Source: Geobacteraceae bacterium (GTDB lineage: Bacteria > Desulfobacterota > Desulfuromonadia > Desulfuromonadales > Desulfuromonadaceae). Taken from it: a stretch of DNA of 6,059 nt. Every line of letters begins with the position of its first letter. Position 1 is the first letter of the stretch. The notes beneath the pieces were generated by a model. The model ran no database searches. It was given only the letters and a program-made list of their open reading frames with translations, and was not told where the DNA came from. The stretch is taken from positions 1 through 6,059 of the forward strand of contig JAIVHC010000191.1 in the NCBI GenBank assembly GCA_020201305.1, written 5' to 3'. A program made the translations under genes and the position numbers. This document shows, one piece after another, positions 5,563-6,059 of this stretch.

Positions 5563-5862
5563 CTAACCCTTTTGAAAGACAGATTTTTTAAAGCAGCGCA
5601 AATAGCTCCCGACCTGCACGTAACCACCTCCCTGCGGGGCATAAATACTGAAGGGCTGCAACCGGGCCTCGCACAGAATCTCTACAATCCGCGTTGCGTC
5701 AGTAGAGCGTATGCGCAGCACCATACCACAGTCTGCAGAAATGGCCGCCGGTACCGGAATCAGAAGGATGTCAAATGTATCCATCAGCTTTTGTTCCGCC
5801 ACCATGACGCGATGGACCGAATTGAACACCACCAGGCGGTGATGTGCCTCTACCATTTTCAT
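5563..5862 (-). CDS. DUF3343 protein (putative Se/S carrier-like)
   Basis: The 99-residue product is a DUF3343 protein (Pfam PF11823, described as putative Se/S carrier-like). The family pattern is clear: VVFNSVHRVMVAEQKL (11-26), then LLIPVPAAISADCGMVLRI (33-51) with the IPVP turn and conserved Cys45 in the S-x-x-C-G loop, then an IVEIL helix (about 59-63). A C-terminal extension (about 76-99, Gly- and aromatic-rich, with Cys89) exceeds the usual 75-90 residues. Members occur mostly in anaerobes, often near selenium or sulfur-transfer genes such as yedF/yedE; the biochemical role is unproven. No such partner is visible here, though the rhodanese gene lies about 4 kb downstream. The ATG at 5860-5862 has AAAGGA (5877-5872) 9 bases upstream, better than the second Met two codons later. 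There is no signal peptide or membrane segment. Confidence 0.85.
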   Translation of the reverse strand: MKMVEAHHRLVVFNSVHRVMVAEQKLMDTFDILLIPVPAAISADCGMVLRIRSTDATRIVEILCEARLQPFSIYAPQGGGYVQVGSYLRCFKKSVFQKG

Positions 5863-5924
5863 AATGCCAAATCCTTTTTACGCCCTGTCTTCTCCCTGCG
5901 GATTGACAGCGGGGGCGCAAATGT

Positions 5925-5993
5925 CTAAAGTGCCTGGTTACAAACGAAGTAAACCTGCGTTTGGTATTGCATATGCGGCCACATTCTTTTCAT
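5925..5993 (-). CDS. possible 22-codon small ORF upstream of DUF3343
   Basis: An ATG at 5991-5993 opens a frame encoding MKRMWPHMQYQTQVYFVCNQ-AL before TAG at 5925-5927. The nearest purine-rich stretch, GGGGGT, lies about 12 bases upstream, so translation is doubtful. The peptide is rich in Met, Gln and aromatic residues and resembles nothing I know. It may be a chance frame in the DUF3343 leader. Confidence 0.15.
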   Translation of the reverse strand: MKRMWPHMQYQTQVYFVCNQAL

Positions 5994-6059
5994 TCCGGCT
6001 CTAACCCCCAGGACAGCGACCTAAACCGTGTCTTACAACTGGATTAACCTTACTGAACT

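Noticed and set aside
5430..5642. 70-codon minus-strand frame overlapping the end of DUF3343
   Set aside because: It overlaps DUF3343 in another frame, is basic and of low complexity, and lacks a convincing start signal.
5452..5928. 158-codon plus-strand frame opposite DUF3343
   Set aside because: The DUF3343 motif on the minus strand explains the open frame; the plus translation looks random.
6001..6057. Open minus-strand frame entering from the right edge and ending in TAG
   Set aside because: Its 18 codons match no motif I know; it is too short to separate from chance.
6023..6059. Possible plus-strand gene start (GTG followed by SYNWINLTE) at the right edge
   Set aside because: Only about 11 codons are visible, the AGGA upstream is 13 bases away, and nothing else supports it.

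Overview
The window is a 6 kb bacterial chromosomal segment in which every recognisable gene lies on the minus strand. The protein set suggests an anaerobic Desulfuromonadia-type bacterium (old Deltaproteobacteria, Geobacter/Pelobacter relatives): a DUF3343 protein, a PHP-domain protein of the type common in that group, and a SlyD-like FKBP without a histidine tail. The fused RlmK/RlmL methyltransferase also resembles the gammaproteobacterial form, so the taxonomy is an inference, not a firm call.

Layout from right to left, the direction of transcription. 5863-6059 has no gene I can name; it holds only a 22-codon reading frame and a short open frame at the edge. 5563-5862 encodes a stand-alone DUF3343 protein. 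4973-5562 is a 590-base gap containing a relic of an insertion sequence: a 34-codon remnant of a transposase gene whose strong Shine-Dalgarno sequence lies inside a large inverted repeat (5359-5426). A candidate promoter with an 11-base palindrome follows, and then a compact four-gene cluster: PHP-domain phosphoesterase (4112-4972), FKBP-type prolyl isomerase (3657-4085), rlmKL (1459-3651, GTG start 5 bases after the FKBP stop) and a single-domain rhodanese (1001-1435). The gaps of 26, 5 and 23 bases point to one operon. After a 208-base AT-rich gap with a promoter and a possible operator comes a TetR-family regulator (196-792). Its 3' region carries a 42-base near-perfect palindrome and then an intrinsic terminator. 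At the far left edge a further minus-strand gene may begin.

The operon has an RNA/ribosome theme. RlmKL modifies two guanines of 23S rRNA. PHP proteins of the RNase AM (YciV/TrpH) type trim RNA 5' ends, including rRNA, and degrade nucleoside 3',5'-bisphosphates. The FKBP is probably a folding helper, and the rhodanese probably handles persulfide sulfur. The core genes are ordinary housekeeping genes. The less ordinary material is in the gaps: the IS relic with its RBS-masking hairpin, the long palindrome behind tetR, and the palindromes inside two promoters. I see no CRISPR array, tRNA, rRNA or defence system.
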